Shown here one piece after another: positions 60,985 through 64,000 of a stretch of 64,000 bases of DNA. A program made the translations under genes and the position numbers. Every line of letters begins with the position of its first letter. Within the stretch, counting starts at the first letter, position 1. The DNA comes from Desulfosarcina widdelii (lineage in GTDB: Bacteria > Desulfobacterota > Desulfobacteria > Desulfobacterales > Desulfosarcinaceae), in the NCBI RefSeq assembly GCF_009688965.1, contig NZ_AP021875.1:5022001-5086000 (forward strand), written 5' to 3'. The notes under the pieces are model-generated. The model did not search any database and was not told the origin of the DNA. It saw nothing but the letters and a program-made list of their open reading frames with translations.

Positions 60985-61640
60985 CCCTGCCTTCCTGGAG
61001 AGTAGTGTAGTCTGGACGATGCCTGTTGTACACCATTACAGCGATTTTTAGCGTTCTGATAATAATGACCGATGATTTTGCCGTTTGTGACAAAAATTTT
61101 GATTTTTGTCGGTCATGCGGACTTCTTTTTTGGGCATTTCTATAAACTTCTTGACTACAGCCGATTGTTTTTAGTACTCGCAGCCATCCAGATCGTCATC
61201 TTGCAAGGAGTTTTTTTTGCGTAACCAACCAGCGGATATTGTGCCATCGTTGCCGACGAGTAAACGACGCTAACGGCGGCTGATTGAAAATATCGTTCGT
61301 ACTGAATCAGATCGTTTTCTTTTGGTCTGTTCCACGGCAGATTTCTGCCTGAACCCCACCGTTACTGTTGTTTTCCCTGTCTGCAACCCATCATACCTTG
61401 ACAGGCTCGTAAAAAGTCACCCGACATGCCATTCCAGTGGCGGCCTTTAGGGGCGAAAAATTTTTCGCCCTTACCCCGACTTGAGCAGAATGATGCCAAT
61501 ATGCCGATTTTGGCTTTTTACGAAGCCGTCACACACTGAACTGTCAATGATTTTTACCATCGGCTCCGGACGTCCCGTAAGGGCGTCATGCGCCGAGGCA
61601 CACAAAAAAACTGAATCGGTATACGGAGTATTAACCAGTG
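60985..61640. other. Long non-coding region between divergent genes
   Basis: About 655 bases between the sigma factor and rsgA. The left half (60985-61390) shows no supportable gene or clear promoter. The right half holds the inverted-repeat element at 61399-61531. Promoters for both divergent genes are expected here. Confidence 0.5.
61399..61531. repeat. Inverted-repeat element (~133 bp) with a 20-bp palindrome
   Basis: TGACAGGCTCGTAAAAAGTC (61399-61418) and GGCTTTTTACGAAGCCGTCA (61512-61531) are inverted ends of the same kind as at 14582 (TCTCGTAAAAAGT). Inside, GGGCGAAAAATTTTTCGCCC (61451-61470) is a perfect 20-bp palindrome. Confidence 0.75.
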
Positions 61641-62735
61641 ATGACACAGAAACGAGAAAAAAATATCTACCAAAATCTTTCAGCTTTGGGATGGACTTCC
61701 TTCTTTCAGGATCAATTGGAAAACAGGCATTCGGATCGGGTGGCGACGGCGCGGGTTGTCGGGGTCCGAAAAAACAGTTTTGCTATCAGCGATGGACAAA
61801 CAGAATGGCTTGCCACGGCAGCAGGAAAACTCCAGCAGGCCAACCGTCGCTACCCAGTTGTTGGAGACTGGGTGCTGGTGACCGATACGGTCATTCATGA
61901 AGTGCTGGAGCGGAAAAATAGGTTGACCCGCGGGGCCGCGGGCGGACATGGGAAATTGGAAGCGGTGCCGACGCGGCAACAGGTGATTGCCGCCAACCTC
62001 GACACCGTTTTTATCGTTTGCGGTCTGGATCGGGACTACAACCTGCGCCGCATCGAACGCTACCTGACCCTGGTCTATAACTGCGACCTGACGCCGGCCA
62101 TCATTCTTACTAAGGCCGACCTGCAGCCGGACCCGGAAGCATTCGTCCAGGAAGTGGAAACGATCGCTTTCGGGGTGCCGGTCCATCTGGTTTCCGCCAG
62201 GGACGCCACCGGTCTGGTCCGACTGGAAGAAACCATTGCACCCGGCCGGACGATCACCATGATCGGCTCATCTGGGGCCGGGAAATCCACGCTGTTGAAC
62301 CGGCTCTACGGAAAGTCCGTCCAGGCCACCAATGCGACAAGCGAAAAGGTAGGGAAGGGGACACATACGACCACCAGCCGGGACCTGATCGTGATGCCAC
62401 AGGGCGGCATGATCATCGACAACCCCGGCATCCGGGAGATTTCTTTCTGGGATGCTGACAAGGGGGTCGAAAGCGCGTTCCCGGAAATCGAACGTCTTGC
62501 CGCCGGCTGCCGATTCTCCGACTGCAACCATGCCCACGAACCCGGATGCCGGGTCCTGCAGGCGGTCGCCAACGGAGAGATTGCTCAAGAGCGGCTGGAC
62601 AGCTACCACAAGATGAATCGCGAATTGACCTACCTGGCCGAAAGGCAGCACAAGAGTGCCGACCGGATGGAAAAGGAGCGCTGGAAGGATGTGGCGCTGA
62701 AAATAAAATCCATGAAAAAGAACATGAAAAAATGA
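61641..62735 (+). CDS. rsgA: Ribosome small-subunit GTPase RsgA
   Basis: ATG 61641 (a GTG one codon earlier is an alternative); 364 residues. Circularly permuted GTPase: N-terminal OB-fold (RVVGVRKNSFAISDGQTEWLATAAGKL), G4 ILTKADLQP, G1 IGSSGAGKSTLLNRLYG, G3 IIDNPGIREI, then a zinc finger CRFSDCNHAHEPGC. RsgA assists 30S subunit maturation. It stands alone and is followed by a terminator. Confidence 0.94.
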   Translation: MTQKREKNIYQNLSALGWTSFFQDQLENRHSDRVATARVVGVRKNSFAISDGQTEWLATAAGKLQQANRRYPVVGDWVLVTDTVIHEVLERKNRLTRGAAGGHGKLEAVPTRQQVIAANLDTVFIVCGLDRDYNLRRIERYLTLVYNCDLTPAIILTKADLQPDPEAFVQEVETIAFGVPVHLVSARDATGLVRLEETIAPGRTITMIGSSGAGKSTLLNRLYGKSVQATNATSEKVGKGTHTTTSRDLIVMPQGGMIIDNPGIREISFWDADKGVESAFPEIERLAAGCRFSDCNHAHEPGCRVLQAVANGEIAQERLDSYHKMNRELTYLAERQHKSADRMEKERWKDVALKIKSMKKNMKK

Positions 62736-62747
62736 ACCCACAAAAAA

Positions 62748-62772
62748 GCCGGGACCCGCGTCCCGGCTTTTT
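62748..62772. terminator. Bidirectional intrinsic terminator
   Basis: GCCGGGA-CCCGCG-TCCCGGC (62748-62767) followed by TTTTT on the plus strand and preceded by AAAAAA (62742-62747), which gives a T-run on the minus strand. It sits between the convergent rsgA and MFS genes. Confidence 0.85.
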
Positions 62773-62848
62773 CAAGGATTGTGTATGGCGATCCGGTCTT
62801 TGTATCCCATTTACGAACAGAGATATTTCTGGACCGATTCTCCCGGTA

Positions 62849-64000
62849 TTAGTCGACCGCCTTTTCGGTGACCATGGCTTTGGCCACGACGGGAGCCTTT
62901 TCCTCGGCATGCTTGGGCCGGTTGGTCAGATAGGCGATGACCACGCCCAGCATCAGCAGACCGGCCGACATGTAAAAGGCCCAGCGCAGGCTGCCGGTCA
63001 GATCCTCGATGGTGCCGCCCAGACTGGTCATGAAGAATCCCAGGCCCCAGCCCAGAAATACCAGGCCGTAATTGAATCCGAGGTACTTGGATCCGTAAAA
63101 ATCGGCGGTGAAGGAGGGCATCAGGGAAAGCCCGCCGCCGTACTGCCAGTAGGCGACCCCGACCACCATGAACAGTAGAACGATATTCTGTTCAGCGATC
63201 ACATAGGGCAGGATGAACATGCAGCCCGCGGAAATGGCGCAATTCAGGCAGTAGGCGTTTACTCGGCCGATCTTATCGGAATAAAAGCCGGTTCCCACCC
63301 GTCCCGAGGCATTGATCAACCCGCCGAAGGAGACGAGGATCCAGGCATTGGCCGCGAAAAAAGGCACATCGGCGGCCGCTTTTTTCAACAGCCCGGCGGC
63401 GTTGGCGATAATCAACAGTCCGGATTGGGTGGAAATGGTAAACATGAGGACCAGGGCGTAAAACTGCCAGGATTTGAAAATTTCCTTGGGAGTCCAGTCG
63501 TGTTTGGTGCTGTCCTGATTGGCGGCTGAATTGGCGTTGGCCGGCATGGGCGGCACATAATCTTTGGGGGGGGTGAAGAGGAGCTGGCCGCACAAAATGG
63601 TGACAACGGCGAAAATCAGGCCCAATGCGAAAAAGCTTCCGCTGATGCCGTAATGGTCGATGAAGTACTGGCCCAGCCCGCCGATGTAGATAGCGGCGCC
63701 GCCGTATCCGGCGACCACTGCACCGGCGATCAATCCACGTTTATGGGGGCCGAACCACTTCAGGGCCGCCGGTGTGGGCGCCGCGTACCCCAATCCCATA
63801 CCGGTGCCGCCAAGGATGCCGAAGCCGATAATCAGCCCCAGTTGGCTTTTCATCAAGGCGGCGACAACGCAGCCCAGGGCCAGAAAGAGACCGCCGGCGG
63901 TCGCCCCGACCTTGGGGCCGAATCGATCCTGGATCCGCCCGCCGGGGATCATGAGCACGGCAAAAAGGATGACGCAGATGGCAAAGGGGGTGGCTGCCTG
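62849..64000 (-). CDS. MFS transporter, OFA (oxalate/formate antiporter) type, N-terminus outside window
   Basis: The frame is open to the right edge of the window, so the first helices are missing. Visible: the loop MIPGGRIQDRFGPK between helices two and three, GILGGTGMGLGYAAPTPAALKWFGPHKRGLIAGAVVAGYGG, a central hydrophilic linker (PANANSAANQDSTKHDWTPKEIF), and LINASGRVGTGFYSDKIGRVNAYCLN. This matches the OFA subfamily of monocarboxylate/oxalate/formate exchangers. Substrate unknown. The visible part is 383 residues and has about ten helices. Confidence 0.85.
   Translation of the reverse strand, partial: QAATPFAICVILFAVLMIPGGRIQDRFGPKVGATAGGLFLALGCVVAALMKSQLGLIIGFGILGGTGMGLGYAAPTPAALKWFGPHKRGLIAGAVVAGYGGAAIYIGGLGQYFIDHYGISGSFFALGLIFAVVTILCGQLLFTPPKDYVPPMPANANSAANQDSTKHDWTPKEIFKSWQFYALVLMFTISTQSGLLIIANAAGLLKKAAADVPFFAANAWILVSFGGLINASGRVGTGFYSDKIGRVNAYCLNCAISAGCMFILPYVIAEQNIVLLFMVVGVAYWQYGGGLSLMPSFTADFYGSKYLGFNYGLVFLGWGLGFFMTSLGGTIEDLTGSLRWAFYMSAGLLMLGVVIAYLTNRPKHAEEKAPVVAKAMVTEKAVD

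Noticed and set aside
1..64000. tRNA, rRNA, integrase or phage genes
   Set aside because: None was recognised on either strand.

Overview
The window reads as a chromosome segment of a GC-rich (about 58-60% by eye) anaerobe-related bacterium. It is most likely a member of the Desulfobacterota (former Deltaproteobacteria, Desulfobacteraceae/Desulfosarcinaceae-like). This is inferred from the mix of indolepyruvate:ferredoxin oxidoreductase, a branched-chain-type ABC transporter joined to a phenylacetate-CoA ligase, many PAS-rich hybrid histidine kinases, and abundant short inverted-repeat intergenic elements. No rRNA, tRNA, CRISPR array or complete insertion sequence was seen, so the assignment is by gene content only.

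Layout. 0-5.4 kb: a LysR regulator cut by the window edge, a lipoprotein, two quinone methyltransferases (UbiG, UbiE), a periplasmic binding protein and a UbiA-type prenyltransferase. 5.5-8.9 kb: metY-metX-metW, headed by a promoter, a SAM-I riboswitch and an intrinsic terminator. 9-14.5 kb: a leftward TudS-like/amino-acid-ABC operon lacking its ATPase, two related orphan family-3 binding proteins, a possible kinase-fold protein and a small cysteine-rich protein. 14.7-34.1 kb: a long, wholly leftward respiratory and copper region. In transcription order it holds nosL-like, small TM protein, FtsX-type permease, ABC ATPase and CPWC membrane protein; then actB-actC-actD-actF-actA (alternative complex III); then ccoN-ccoO(+c domain)-ccoS-like, a CcoP-anchor-like protein, a small TM protein, a monoheme cytochrome c and a CcoI-type copper ATPase. 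A CoA-disulfide/persulfide reductase-rhodanese fusion follows. 34.2-44.3 kb: a SafE-like exporter, Fe-alcohol dehydrogenase, hybrid kinase, TIM-barrel isomerase, inositol-phosphate synthase, ferritin-like protein, CBS protein and iorBA. 44.4-52.5 kb: a truncated PAS protein and two very large tandem hybrid histidine kinases sharing a nearly identical C-terminal half. 52.6-59.1 kb: livH-livM-livG-(livF::paaK)-livK, in which the LivF ATPase and a full-length phenylacetate-CoA ligase share one uninterrupted reading frame. 59.4-64 kb: a DUF3795-like protein, an ECF sigma factor, rsgA and an MFS (OFA-type) transporter cut by the right edge.

How it fits together. UbiG/UbiE/UbiA point to local quinone synthesis. 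Alternative complex III would oxidise the quinol and pass electrons to the adjacent cbb3-type oxidase. CcoI, CcoS, the SafE-like protein and possibly the NosL/ABC module would supply copper and assembly functions. IorAB, PaaK and the Liv transporter form a plausible arylacetate/aromatic amino-acid route: uptake, CoA activation and oxidative decarboxylation to aryl-CoA. The strongest leads are the LivF-PaaK fusion, the NosL-FtsX-ABC-CPWC operon beside a quinol:O2 respiratory chain with no nosZ in view, and the unusual architecture of the ACIII-cbb3 cluster.
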